Positions 20,606 through 31,694 of a stretch of 64,000 nucleotides of DNA are shown piece by piece. The notes beneath the pieces were generated by a model that worked only from the letters and a program-made list of their open reading frames with translations, did not search any database and had not been told where the DNA came from. The first letter of the stretch is position 1. Every line of letters starts with the position of its first letter. The position numbers were made by a program, and so were the translations under genes. Source of the DNA: Amoeboaphelidium occidentale (Eukaryota; Aphelidiomycota; Aphelidea); NCBI GenBank assembly GCA_023515795.1, contig JALGPX010000013.1, forward strand, positions 53,453 through 117,452, read 5' to 3'.

Positions 20606-21406
20606 CTAGTCAAAGTCATCGCATAACTCAGTTTGTATAGGTTCTTGAAAGCTGCTCAAACTTTTAAAATAACCCAAACGCTTGAGAGTAACATCGAATT
20701 GTTGGAACACGCTATGTGGGAGATAATGCAGGGGAAAACTTGATAAAACTATTACGTCTTGGAAAATGCGTCTGTTTGTGCGGATTTCTCTGAGAATCAT
20801 GACAAATGTTCCACGGAAAGCGTGATCAAGAACATAGAATTTTTCCGTCCAATAGCTTCGACCATGGCGGTATTTGCTAAACCATTGCTTGTCAGAAAGC
20901 AGATTGAATGTGCTGTGGAATTCGAATGCGGAGGCAGGTCTTGTTGATGCCCACACGACATCTAATTTCTCACCTTGTTGAGCTCGCTGGAAGGAGAAAT
21001 ATTGACATGAAATCTGACCCAATGGACTTGATGAGAGTATAACTCGCTTTCTGTGATCATTCTCTATGAAATCTTGAATTGGGAAGATTTGATCATTCAT
21101 CACTATTGCAGTCTGATCGCGTTGAACAATATTCTGCGTTGTGAAAAGAATAGGAAGACAGCCATGATGCTCAGCACACTTGATAATGCCAGCGTTCGAA
21201 GATTCCTTGGATAAGTAACAGCCATAGTGGCAAACGAGATCATCGCTCGCGCATTCCGCCCTGCATGATAAAGCATTCTTCAATGAGGGCTCGAACTTCA
21301 AACCAGCAAGATCTGTTTGGCATCGGTTCTTCATGCACTCTTTGAACGACATGTTGCATTCTGCGAGCGCAAGTAGTAGGCCAAGAATTGAAATCCTCAG
21401 CAGCAT
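20606..21406 (-). CDS. Secreted Cys-rich plus lipocalin-like protein, possible violaxanthin de-epoxidase-type fold
   Basis: Intronless, 266 residues from the ATG at 21406, chosen because it opens a clear signal peptide (MLLRISILGLLLALAEC). The mature N-terminus is Cys-rich (CMKNRCQTDL, SCRAECASDDLVCHYGCYL, CAEHHGC), with ten or more cysteines in ~75 residues. The rest is beta-rich with aromatic residues: GQISCQYFSFQRA, SYWTEKFYVLDHAF, FVMILREI, VIVLSSFPLHYLP. A Cys-rich domain followed by a single lipocalin-like barrel and a closing helix is the order in violaxanthin de-epoxidase and its non-photosynthetic homologues. Segment-level similarity (Trp/Tyr-strand, LP-helix) is suggestive only. The substrate, if any, is unknown. 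Alternative: a lineage-specific secreted Cys-rich protein. Confidence 0.55.
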   Translation of the reverse strand: MLLRISILGLLLALAECNMSFKECMKNRCQTDLAGLKFEPSLKNALSCRAECASDDLVCHYGCYLSKESSNAGIIKCAEHHGCLPILFTTQNIVQRDQTAIVMNDQIFPIQDFIENDHRKRVILSSSPLGQISCQYFSFQRAQQGEKLDVVWASTRPASAFEFHSTFNLLSDKQWFSKYRHGRSYWTEKFYVLDHAFRGTFVMILREIRTNRRIFQDVIVLSSFPLHYLPHSVFQQFDVTLKRLGYFKSLSSFQEPIQTELCDDFD

Positions 21407-21578
21407 TCTCGTAATTTTGGGATCGTGAAAATCGCTCGACTGAAATCGGTGAAAATCCCGCATCAATTCAGGGGTTCGATTCGAGAGTTTATCCGGGTTT
21501 AGTGACACGTTCAAATGAGTTCCACCTGTGCTCGATATCGGGATTATGCTGATTATTTATTCCGCTTTATTTGCGGTC

Positions 21579-24500
21579 TTACCAACCATGATCAAAATTA
21601 CTAGCTGCTTGACGTTCTTCTTTGAACCGTGCCCTTTGATCAAAGTTAAATTCTCTTTTCCTCTCGTAAGAGACATGATCGCGACGAATGTCCTTGTTCA
21701 TGTCAAAGTATGTATGATGCTGATAAGAATCGGCTCCAGCAGCGAACTGTGACAAAAATTCCGGAATTTTCTGTCCGCTGTTTTTCAAGATCCCAAGTAA
21801 ACCAGATGCCACAGGCGCATCGTCGGATGTGAAGAATACAATAGCCTTACCATCATGGCCTGCTCTAGCAGTTCTTCCAATTTTATGAATATACTCATCT
21901 GTGTTCTGAGGCATATCAAAAACCACAATCAAATTAACGCTAGGAATATCCAGACCTAAACTATTAGTCGTAATGATCACTTACTAAGTTACCTCTTGCA
22001 GCGACTGATGTTGCAACAAGAATAGGCCTTTTGCCGTTTCTAAATGCCATTAAAGACGCTTCACGCTGCAATTGACTTCTATCACCATGAATCGAGGTAG
22101 AAGGATATCCTTGATTTAGTAAAAAGTCATCAAGAGACATTGCGTCTCTTTTAGTTTGAACGAAAATCAATACTCTCTGTCGATTGAGTCCTTTCAGGAT
22201 GCTCAACAACTTGTCACGCTTCTCGAAGGAAGCCAGTTGAATAATTTCTTGCTCAATATTCTGGCAAGCAACGTTATCACCACCGACAACTAAATGTAAA
22301 TAACCCTGTCTCAAATACTCAGTTGCCAACTCTTGAATTCTTCTAGGGAATGTAGCACTGTACATAATAGTTTGCCTAGCACTAGACATATCTGTTCCTT
22401 TTATCAACTTTCTAATGGATTCCTCAAATCCCAACTCCAACATCCTGTCGGCTTCATCAAGAATCAGTATTTTTACTCTACTTAGGCTCATTCTTCCTCT
22501 TTGAACAAAATCAATAAGACGTCCCGGGGTACAAACAAGCAAGTGGCAGCCTTCCATCATATCGTCCTAAACTATTAATAGTCAAAAAGAATAATTACTA
22601 ATTGTGGGTAAACAGGAGCACCTCCGTAAGCAACACAAGGCCTGATTCCAGTTCTGTAAGTGAATTTTCTGGCCTCATCAAAAATCTGACAAGATAGCTC
22701 TCTTGTTGGGGCAACAATAAGAATGATAGGCGATACTCTACGGGAAGAATCAACACAATTTGCTTGATGCCATTTGTTCTTTAGAGCAATAGAGATAGCT
22801 GGAACTAAAAACGATGCAGTTTTACCACTACCAGTAATTGCGCATGCAATAAGATCTCTTCTGTTCAAAACAATAGGAATCCCAATCTTCTGAATAGGAG
22901 TTGGAGTTTTGTATTGACACATTCTAATATTTTCCAAAACATGAGGATGAATTTTGTGCTCTCCGATAGTGTCAGAAAAAGAGGACATTTGTCTCGGCGG
23001 ATTAGGCCCAGCGACATGAACAGGATTTTGTTCATATTCATTGAAATGGCTTCCCGTTGTGGAAGGGGCCGCAAAAAGAACCTTTTCCAAATCAAAATCT
23101 CTTTCTTCAGTGTATGCTTTAGAGCGAACAGCTTTCGCTTTGTTTTCAACTGTCACAATATGAATGTCCTCTTGATTTGAATGCCATTCTGATACGAGAT
23201 TATCGGCCAAATCTCTCCCGTCAATTTTTTCAAAACTCATTCCTTTTGCATCATAGTTGTTGAAAGGCCTTGTCTGGAAGCCATGATCTGACCTGCAGTT
23301 CTCGTTTGATCTTCTTCTTCCACTGGTATCAAAAACAGTCTTGCTCCTAGTATCGTTTCTGTCTTCAAATCTCTTTCTATCGTAAGATCTGTTAACAGTT
23401 TCTCTTTGACGATTTTCGGAATTTCTTCGGTACTCGTTAAACTCAGAGTCCCTTGCATAGTCATCGTTATCACGTCTTCCCTTATTCCTGTCGGAATCGT
23501 AACCATTAGAGTAATTACGTCTTCCGTAGTTGTAATCGTTACTCGAATAGTCTCCACGATCCTTCTCGTTGGTACGCCTAGATGATTCCTGCTGGAAGTT
23601 TAACCTTCTTGAGGGATGAACTTCTGCAAACTGTTCTGAGTAGCTTGTTTGTTGCACGTCTGTTTCTCTCTCATTATTGTAGTCTTGACGCTCTGTAATC
23701 CAGCCAGAGTCGTAGCCTGAAACATTATTTTGAACAAACTCCGATGAGAAATCATCAACATCCAATTTCTCGCCCTTCGACGGAGTATCTTCTGGAGAAT
23801 CTCCCCAGCCGTGATCATTAAGTTTGTCCACACTTTCGCTAGGAGGAGTTGCAGGTGAATGATTGTAACTAGTATCTTGATCTTCAAAGCGATCTTGAAG
23901 AGGAGCAAATTCTTTGTTGAATTCTTCCCTTTTGTTGCTTTCATAGCGCACTCTTATCTCACCATCTTCAAATTCGTTCAAGTTGTTTACATGTTGTTCC
24001 GAATCATTTGACAACTTCTCTGCAGAAATGTCACTAGGAGATTGCGGGCTTCCTGAATGATAATCGCATAAGTCATCATGCAATTCGTCATCTGCCAGAC
24101 GTTTCTTCTCGGTTTGCTTTTGCGAGAAACTTGGTTCCGCGACAAACTCTGAAGTGGGCATGCTGCCGTGCTGCGCGACTTTCAAACGATTAAAATCATC
24201 AGTAACAGCTTTAAAAGTAGCCCCTAAATTATCACCAAGGCCTGGCGGAGGCGCCAATGGGGTAGCTTTTTCATTCAAGCCGGTTTCGGCGTATTTTGAG
24301 CTCTTGTCATGTGAATCAATTGAGGTTTGACTTTCCTTAACAGTTTCGAATGTCCCATACTCTATCTTGGAGTCAGCATGAAAACCAACATTTGTTGTCT
24401 TATTTCTAAAGCGCAATTTACGTGTCTGACTCAATTGAAGGCACATTCTCTTGTAAACTTCCTTCTTGTTAAGAACATCAGACCAGCCCAGCTCTGCGTC

Positions 24501-24753
24501 TTCATACTCCAAAACCACCTTATCAGCCCAATGAGCATTAGGATGACCGAATTTGCACAAGAAGTGGTTCTTTAAAGTCGGCAGTGACTTGAAAGTCTGT
24601 TTCCTTGCGGAATCTAACGCGAAAAAGTGAATACAAAGCCTAACATGATTTACCCGACAAAGTCTCGGCTAATTTGAAGTTAATTCCCGTCTTAGGGTCT
24701 GTGAATTCGAAGGATAAGTCGTAATCCTTTTCTTCCGGTACTATAGAAGACAT
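21579..24753 (-). CDS. DEAD-box RNA helicase (Ded1/DDX3-Vasa group) with long N-terminal extension
   Basis: Four exons (24654-24753, 22599-24613, 21993-22566, 21579-21955), introns of 40, 32 and 37 nt, 1021 residues. The helicase core occupies the last ~430 residues: Q-motif YKTPTPIQKIGIP, motif I AITGSGKT, Ia PTRELS, GG, Ib TPGRLIDFV, II DEAD, III SATF, IV FVQTK, V ARGLDIPSV (restored across intron 3) and VI HKIGRTARAGHDG. The first ~590 residues are unusual for Ded1/DDX3. They comprise a folded-looking start (EEKDYDLSFEFTDPKTG, KFGHPNAHWADKVVLEYED), then a long disordered region dense in Arg, Asn, Asp, Ser and Tyr (RRNYSNGYDSDRNKGRRDN) of the type found in granule-forming helicases. It probably acts in mRNA translation control or RNP granules. 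Confidence 0.88.
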
Positions 24754-24832
24754 ATTTTCGAAAAGGAATTTCGTTGCGGCGCAGCACTAGTTGTTTCACC
24801 TGAGAATTTCGGCTTGAACTATTAATGCTCTA

Positions 24833-27800
24833 TTAACCCTGGTAAAAATTTCCTCCCTGTTGGAAATATTGCTGTTGTTGTTGCTGCTGCTGTTGCATTA
24901 AGTATTGCTGTCTTGCAGCATCTGCTGCAGTGTAACTCGAAGGATGTTCAACCACTGACTGAGATGTTGGTGGAAGATTAGAACTGTATCCAGTCGGAAC
25001 CGCAACCATACTCGATGCGCTACCCATAGGTCTCTGCTGACCTTGTGCCAACTCATACTGTGAAGCCGAAGATGAAAACTTTCTTCCCGTGGGATTTCCT
25101 GTATCCGCTTGCTGCATTATCCCTGTTCTGGGATTATATGCAACGCTCCTAGATGCATGCATATCTGGGATGTTTGAAATAAGCCCTAAATTTGCTTGTT
25201 GTTGCTGTTGTTGCTGCTGTTGCAGTCTCAGTTGCTGTTGCTGGAAAGCAAGAGGAACAACTCCGACTACTGTTCCAGCGTAACCAGGATACACCGAACG
25301 GTGGTCTCCAATTGCTGAGGCCGATTCAGATGGAGTTGGAGAAGGAAGTCTTCCGTCAGTGCTATATTGAAGGTGCATTTGGGGTTGCTGAGGCAAAATT
25401 CCGGGGTTCATCATCTGCTGGCTGAATTGAGGTTGTCCGAAGGGTTGAGCCAAAGGTTGCATTCCGCCCATAAATGAAACTCCTGAGATACCGCCATATT
25501 GTGGTTGAATAAGCAAAGGATTAGGTTGGGTCAACATAGGCTGAGACATTAGCGATTGCTGCAAGAGAAGTTGCTGCTGCTGTTGCTGAATTTGTTGTTG
25601 CTGCAATTGCTGTTGTTGAATTTGCTGTTGCCTTAATAAAGCTTGCTGAAGTTGAATCTGTTGTGTCAAAGCAGCTGTAGTTGGATCAACTAGCGGCATT
25701 CCTAGATTAGGGACCATAGCAGATCCCCCAAAAACACTGGGTGCGTAAACAACTGAAGGAGCTTGCATGGCACCTAACATTGAAGGAGAATAATCAAGCA
25801 TTGATCCTGTGCCCACTTGGCTTCCATTTGCCTTTAACATCTCAACTTGTTGTTTTAATTTCAAGTATTCTAGCTCTAAATTATTCATTTTCTCATTTGT
25901 TCCATCCCTGTTATCTTCTGCGTCATTGAATCTTGAAATAGAAGACTTTGATGGTTTCCGACTTGTGGTAGGTCTAGTGCTGTCGGTTTCATCGTATCTA
26001 TCTTGATCTGTTGAGCTCATAGATTTTCTTGGTAGCGGTCGTTTTGGCTCTCGTTGTGACAACGATCTTGATAGTGTGAAGTCGTTAGAATCAGTATGGG
26101 TCCCCGTAGTGTATGACGATTCTCCAGTTCGAGACGACAATGAAGTCGAGCTACCGACAGATCTAAGACCAACACTTGCTGGGCTTTCTTGAACAGCTGA
26201 TACTTTTGTTGAACTCATTGCAGCAGAAAGCTCCTGGGTTATTGAAATCGAAGGTCGTGGTACAGTTGGATCAACCGAAGCAAGGCTGTAATTAGATACG
26301 CTCCTTCCAAGTACCCCTTTTAGCAATTTCCCGTCAGGGCCATTTGAAACCATATCAGAGTTCGAGTTAACATTCAACATCGTCAGTGAACGCTTGATTG
26401 ATGATACTTCCTCAACAGCTTTATCAATAAAAAAATCATCTCGCTTGAGTAAGCCGGTACCCTTTACAGCACGCTCCTTCTTGGCTGCAATATTCCAAAA
26501 CTTTGCTCTATACTCGTCAATCTTGCGAGATCTCATATCCAGATTATTGACATCTTCAAGAGTGATGAACAAAGGGTCTTTAGGATCTAAAGAAATGTTT
26601 TCAAGAATGGTCGCCGCCAAGCAATTGAATGGCATCTCAGCGGGCATTATTGCCACTTTTTCTGGATCTTGCATTCTAGACGCAGACTGAAAATCTGAAG
26701 GACCTTTGCCGTTCAATCCGAAAACACTCCACGAACCAAAAAGCCAGCGAGCCATTTCAGCTTGAGTTTTTGCCATACATAAGATGAAATTTGGCGCGAT
26801 AGTTGAGCTTGTTTGCTTTTTAGAATGCTGATCAATATTCTGGCCAAAATCAAACTTGCCTGCTTCAATATTCATGAACGACTTTGGAGCTTTACTACCC
26901 AAAATCAAATTCCCACCTTCAATTTTAAAAATAGTGCTCATGTTGACGAGTTCAGCTTTCTCAGGGAAAACTGCGAAAGATGCAGCGACGTTAGCCAATT
27001 CAAATATGGCGTACTTCAACGGATTTACCGGTTTTGTAGAGAACCTGGACTTTTTCATTGCCTTTTCATATTCTTTTTGATTTTCAAAAAACATCATGTG
27101 GCCTTTTCCCACAGTCAAAGTTTTCCCGTCAGCGTTCAAAGAAACAGGCAGGTTTTTGCCCTGCAAATTTCGCCTCTCAACTACACAGTAGTATTGTTTC
27201 CATTCAGTCATTCCTGCTACTCTGACTTGCAAGTACCCTTCTACTTTGGTTTCAGCGATTTTTTGAAGGTCGTAATCACCAACAATGTACGCAGGATTTG
27301 TACCACTGCGATCGTCGAATTTGAACATATTGCTTTCAATCGCCGATAAGTCACGCCTGCAGTGAACGAGCACATCTGTGTAGAGCTGACTCAACAAACT
27401 TTCTTCGAATGCTGCAATCTTTATAGCAGCTACCCAGTGATGGAGGAAAATAACAGCCTAGAACATTAATAACGCGTGAGAGTTAAGCTTACGGGATCCT
27501 GGTTTGCCCAAATAAAGTTATCATCGGTTGCGTCGAATTCCCCTTGATTTATCATGTTGTCGACTCGATCGTATACTGTCTTCAACTTTGCATTTGTCGT
27601 TGGAATAGGTTGCAAAAAGAACCTATTTGCACCAGAAGTATTCAAGGAAAATATACCAGCCTTGTGAGTTTTCCCTTGCTTTAGTTTCTGAAAGACCCCG
27701 ATCCAATCTACAGTAGCATCATTGACATTGATGAAATTAGGTTCCAAACCATTTGTTAACTTTTGAACTACTTCAGCAGCATTCTCAATTTCTAGAAGCC

Positions 27801-28389
27801 CTCCGGTCTCTGAGGAGGTTTGTGCAGATAAATGAATCCCATCGGGAGCTCTCCAGAACGTCATCAAAGAACCCTTATGTGAAACATAATAGAGCATCCA
27901 GTCGCGACTTTGAAACTTCTTGCCGTCTGGCAAAATATCATTCTTCTTGTAAAGCCAACCACGCATATACTCCTTCGCTTTGAACAGATCGTAGATCTTG
28001 AGTATCTTTTGCATTGAAGCAACATACCCTAACTCTGTAGACTCCTTGATGAAACGAAGACTGAGAGCTTTCGAATCATCGGTGTAATCATTGCCAGGAG
28101 TTGTGGGACTATTTAGATTCTCAAGTGAATAAGCTGAAGCCCTCTTGTTCGGGGCTGATGGTGTGCTAATTTGCAGTTTAAGCCCAGTGCCTTGACTTCT
28201 GACTTCCTGTTCCTGTTCTTCATCATCGTGATCTAGGTCAGACAGATTCGAGCTAGATTTGGTCAACTTTAAGGATCCTTCGACCTGTTGAGCTATGATC
28301 TCGTCAATACCTTTACTACCCATTAACACAGGACTTGCTGGCTTCTGCTGCCGGCGTAAATCTTCGTTGCCTACGAGTGAAACGCTCAT
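24833..28389 (-). CDS. Caf120/Skg3-like PH-domain protein (CCR4-NOT associated) with poly-Gln C-terminus
   Basis: Exons 27493-28389 and 24833-27457, intron 35 nt, 1173 residues. After a disordered start, exon 1 carries a PH domain (about 140-235: EYMRGWLYKKNDILPDGKKF, WMLYYVSHKGSLMTFWRAPDG). The helical block AVIFLHHWVAAIKIAAFEES sits at the splice. A second PH-like module follows (EGYLQVRVAGMTEWKQYYCV; KYAIFELANVAASFAVFPE; NFILCMAKTQAEMARWLFG). This split-PH layout is that of fungal Caf120 and Skg3, which associate with the CCR4-NOT deadenylase and bud-neck respectively. The last ~350 residues are Gln-rich with long poly-Q tracts, typical of P-body components. The start is 43 bp from the divergent pseudokinase gene. 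Confidence 0.8.
25190..25245. repeat. CAG/CAA trinucleotide tract (poly-Gln coding); others at 24868-24897 and 25570-25640
   Basis: Interrupted tgc/tgt repeats on the plus strand encode poly-Gln runs in the Caf120-like protein on the minus strand. The mix of CAG and CAA codons makes them less prone to slippage than pure tracts. Confidence 0.85.
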
Positions 28390-28432
28390 CTGCTAAAAAA
28401 AGCTTTCAATCTATTTTTATCTTATTAGACTT

Positions 28433-31084
28433 ATGCAAAAAAATCCAACCATCCTGCTGCTCGGTTTGGGATTACTGTGTTGGATCAAAATATATCAGTG
28501 TCTGATCACACCTGATATTACAATTACGAAGGACAAAACGATAGACGTTTCTGCAATAGTTGAAACGTTCTTCATTGACTCGTATCAGGTGGATTCGACA
28601 ACATACGTTAGAGCAACTGATCAAAATAACCGAACTAGTGTTTTTGAATTAGCTGCGGCTAATGTAGAAATTTCCTCCTTAGTCGGTCACGCCCCTGGCA
28701 AGTTATTTTACGCTGGAATCGATGGAGGAAGTGGATCATTGTATACAGGCCTTCTTTTCCTCAGACAAGATGGGCTTATTGATGATACTTCTAGATATGT
28801 GGAGGATCTTTTTCCTCAAGATGTGTTAGCCTGTCTATTTATACCCTCCGAACAAAGAACGCTTCTTCTGTTGGACATTCGTGGTGAGACATATATGCTC
28901 ACTATAAACGCTCAGTTACAATTAGCTACAGAACCTGAGATCTTGTTTAGCTCAAACGAAAATGTACTGATCAACGATGCTGCTCTGGATGCTTCGGGTA
29001 CCGTCATCATTATTGCAGGTTGTAAAGATAATAGTGCATTTATCACACGTTACTCTCTAGATTCAAAAAGCTTTTTGAATCAGTATCGCTTCGAATTAAG
29101 CGGGAAAAGCTGCTTTTCATCAATTACGTTTGACAAAGACACTGGAATGCTCTATGCTGCGGGATATATTAAGGAGTCTTCAGGGAATAATTCGCCGTTT
29201 GGCGAGACAGGACAAAATCACGGAATTACCGCAGCATTTAATTCTGCAACTCTCATAAATACTTGGATAGATGTTCGTTCCTCAGATCTTTGCGAGTCTA
29301 CTGCTTTTAAAGTGGGAGTATTTGATGGCTTGATTGTAACTTTGTTTCAATTTAGAAATGTTTCTGGATATTGTTTCTTGGGCTCTATCAACCTGACTAA
29401 ACCCATGATTGTAGGAGCTGCAACAAATCGGGACGGGAAAATTGCTGATACATTTGTGGTGACAGAGCTTCATGAAACAAAAATGTTGTCGTCGGTTTCA
29501 ATGTTAGACGGCAAAATTATTATCATACTGAATGATCAGGCCAGTTCTTCTGAACGTATTATTATAACTCTTCCTTTGCCATTGGTTCAATTGGCTCCCA
29601 ATAATGATGATCCAAAACAACAACGAGATGGAACTGTATTGGGTGATTCCATGTTGATTATTGCAATCGCTGTCGGAAGCGTCTCAGTTTCAGTATTTAT
29701 AATTTGCTGCTTTTGGGCTTGGAGGACTTTTTCTGCGCAAGAAACGAGAAACTCAAATGGTCAACGTGGAAGAACGGCTACTTCAGAGGTTCCTCTTCAA
29801 ACCTCCAGAAGGCCATCTGAGTTCTCTGATCAGAAAGGTTTATCCTCCGTAACAATTCAAAAGCAATTTTCATCCCCAAAAGTTACTAAAATAGCCTCAG
29901 AAACTTCAGTAGTAAGAACTGGTACAGCTAGTAGCGCTATGAAGGAGCCTCACTCTGGGCTAGCAAAACCGCCGTCTTCAAACAGGGTTTCAATGATTAT
30001 CACTTCAGAAAGAAGGGATTCCGAGAAGAATTTACAAGAAAATCAAAGGAAAGAGAGAGTGAAATCTATTATAAGTGAAAAATCTTCAAATTCGATAGCC
30101 GTTCTTGCAAATAATTCTACTGTGCAAGTTCAATCAAACGTCCTAAATCCAAACGGTCCTCCAAGTGCAACTAAACTGATCACGAGAAAGTCTAAAGACG
30201 ATGAAAGAACACAAGTGAGAGTCCCGCAGGCGGCTACAAATGACCGATTAGCTGGACTGAACAATGAACAGAAAATTCGGAGTTCATTGCCTATGAAAGC
30301 CAACGAGACCAAGATGGACTCCACTCTGCTTTCTCCTGATAATGCAGAATCAAATTTTATGTATGTTCCAGGGTTTCTAGAATTTGCGCCAGAAGACTAC
30401 AGGCAACTCAATCAACTATCGCGGTCAACGAATGTCTCAGTGTGGGAAGGCGACTTACTAAATCCGAAGGAAAATTATTCTGGAAGAATCATCATTATTG
30501 ATTATGGAAGTAGCAAAGGTGATACTGATAGTCATATCATGGAGCAATTTAGATTAGAGTTGTCTATTGCATACAGATTCAACAGAAACAAGTGTTTTGG
30601 TACTTTGGTCGGTTACTGTGAAGATCGCCGCTCTGCGCTTTACGTGAAAACATCAGACGGAATATTGAGTAGTTTCTTAGCTCGTGCTGATATTTTTCTT
30701 ACCAAAAGAGCAGCTGTTTCAATTCTACGTGACGTTGCCGAGGCACTTTCTATGTTACATAATCTTAATATTTCTCATGGTCACGTCTCTTCGGATTCTG
30801 TATACATTTATAAGGAAGAGTCGAAAAACAAAGTCTTTTTGCGTGGGCAGCTTGGTAACTTCTCTCTCGCAACGACTGAATCGCTGCTTGCTGATCCTTA
30901 TCTTGGTCTTAGAAGACTTGATTATGATGCAGTATCTGTAAAATACGCAGCTCCAGAAGCCCTGTTACGTTCTCAACAAAGAAGACGAGCGAGATCTATC
31001 GATGATACAGTTTTAGAAGACATTTACGGATTCGGTATACTTGCTGCTGAAATACTTACTAAAAAGATCCGCTTCAAGAAATAA
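28433..31084 (+). CDS. Receptor-like pseudokinase (beta-propeller-like ectodomain, one TM, inactive truncated kinase)
   Basis: Intronless, 883 residues. A signal peptide (about 1-24) is followed by a ~375-residue beta-rich ectodomain with repeated strands such as LLLLDIRGETYMLTINAQ, GTVIIIAGCKDNSAF and GMLYAAGYI, suggesting a propeller. A transmembrane helix (about 404-425, MLIIAIAVGSVSVSVFIICC) and a ~210-residue basic juxtamembrane region come next. The kinase-like domain starts near 645. Catalytic residues are lost: the HRD loop reads HGHVSSDSVYI, DFG reads GNF, and no VAIK lysine is evident. The APE-region survives as YAAPEAL and the alpha-F helix as DIYGFGILAAEIL. The chain then stops at KKIRFKK, so subdomains X-XI are absent. 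It probably acts as a scaffold or co-receptor. Confidence 0.8.
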   Translation: MQKNPTILLLGLGLLCWIKIYQCLITPDITITKDKTIDVSAIVETFFIDSYQVDSTTYVRATDQNNRTSVFELAAANVEISSLVGHAPGKLFYAGIDGGSGSLYTGLLFLRQDGLIDDTSRYVEDLFPQDVLACLFIPSEQRTLLLLDIRGETYMLTINAQLQLATEPEILFSSNENVLINDAALDASGTVIIIAGCKDNSAFITRYSLDSKSFLNQYRFELSGKSCFSSITFDKDTGMLYAAGYIKESSGNNSPFGETGQNHGITAAFNSATLINTWIDVRSSDLCESTAFKVGVFDGLIVTLFQFRNVSGYCFLGSINLTKPMIVGAATNRDGKIADTFVVTELHETKMLSSVSMLDGKIIIILNDQASSSERIIITLPLPLVQLAPNNDDPKQQRDGTVLGDSMLIIAIAVGSVSVSVFIICCFWAWRTFSAQETRNSNGQRGRTATSEVPLQTSRRPSEFSDQKGLSSVTIQKQFSSPKVTKIASETSVVRTGTASSAMKEPHSGLAKPPSSNRVSMIITSERRDSEKNLQENQRKERVKSIISEKSSNSIAVLANNSTVQVQSNVLNPNGPPSATKLITRKSKDDERTQVRVPQAATNDRLAGLNNEQKIRSSLPMKANETKMDSTLLSPDNAESNFMYVPGFLEFAPEDYRQLNQLSRSTNVSVWEGDLLNPKENYSGRIIIIDYGSSKGDTDSHIMEQFRLELSIAYRFNRNKCFGTLVGYCEDRRSALYVKTSDGILSSFLARADIFLTKRAAVSILRDVAEALSMLHNLNISHGHVSSDSVYIYKEESKNKVFLRGQLGNFSLATTESLLADPYLGLRRLDYDAVSVKYAAPEALLRSQQRRRARSIDDTVLEDIYGFGILAAEILTKKIRFKK

Positions 31085-31095
31085 AAACTAAATTG

Positions 31096-31626
31096 TTAAT
31101 GAATTAATTGTCGGCAACGTTTCAAACGACTGTGAATGTCGTCTGCAGAGGACAAAAGGTCCTGGACCAACTGAAGAGGAACTTGAGACGATTCAGAATT
31201 TCGGGAGGATTGCTTCTTCTGGTCTTCTAATTCTCCCTCAACAAATGAAACCCTTTCGATAAGAGCCGCATTCTCTTCTTCAATTTGCTTCATTTCTTCT
31301 GCCTTTCGCCTTAGGGATGCTTCCAATTCCTCAATCTTCTGTTCCATATCGACATTCTCCTTTCTAAACTTTTCCAATTGGTCCTGGGATACGTGCAGCT
31401 GCTGGGCCAATGATTCCGTTTCCTTTGCATGATCTTTCCTTGCGTCCATAAGGGTTTCATTCATCTCCTGAACTTTCCGGCTTAGAACATCTTTTTCCTG
31501 TTCCAAAGTAGCAATGGAATTTTCTAATTCCGTTTCATATTCTTTCGAAGATGCCGTAAATTCATTTAACTCTTCTTCCTTTTCCTTTAATTTCGCAAGG
31601 AGTTCCTGTTCAGTTTGTGTTGCCAT
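31096..31626 (-). CDS. NudE/Ndel1-like coiled-coil protein
   Basis: Intronless, 176 residues from the ATG at 31626 (MATQTEQ); the frame upstream lacks an ATG. Almost the whole protein is a heptad coiled coil. The first block, KLKEKEEELNEFTASSKEYETELE, follows the NudE/NDEL1 pattern ELREFQEGSREYEAELE. A later block, EEENAALIERVSFVEGELEDQK, matches the NDEL1 ERNAFLESELDEKE segment. NudE proteins bridge LIS1 and dynein in nuclear positioning and spindle function. It is shorter than animal NDEL1 (about 345), having the LIS1-binding coil but little C-terminal region, similar to short fungal forms. It sits between two convergently arranged receptor kinases, 11 bp and 68 bp from their stops. Confidence 0.72.
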   Translation of the reverse strand: MATQTEQELLAKLKEKEEELNEFTASSKEYETELENSIATLEQEKDVLSRKVQEMNETLMDARKDHAKETESLAQQLHVSQDQLEKFRKENVDMEQKIEELEASLRRKAEEMKQIEEENAALIERVSFVEGELEDQKKQSSRNSESSQVPLQLVQDLLSSADDIHSRLKRCRQLIH

Positions 31627-31694
31627 GGTATGATTGTTGAGATCAAGATTTCGGAAAGCAAAAACAAGACAAAAGCGTTCTATTGTTACGAGCG

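Noticed and set aside
26813-27349. 178-residue plus-strand open frame inside the Caf120-like gene
   Set aside because: Exactly antisense to the conserved PH-like region; the peptide is Phe/Cys-rich as expected of a shadow frame.
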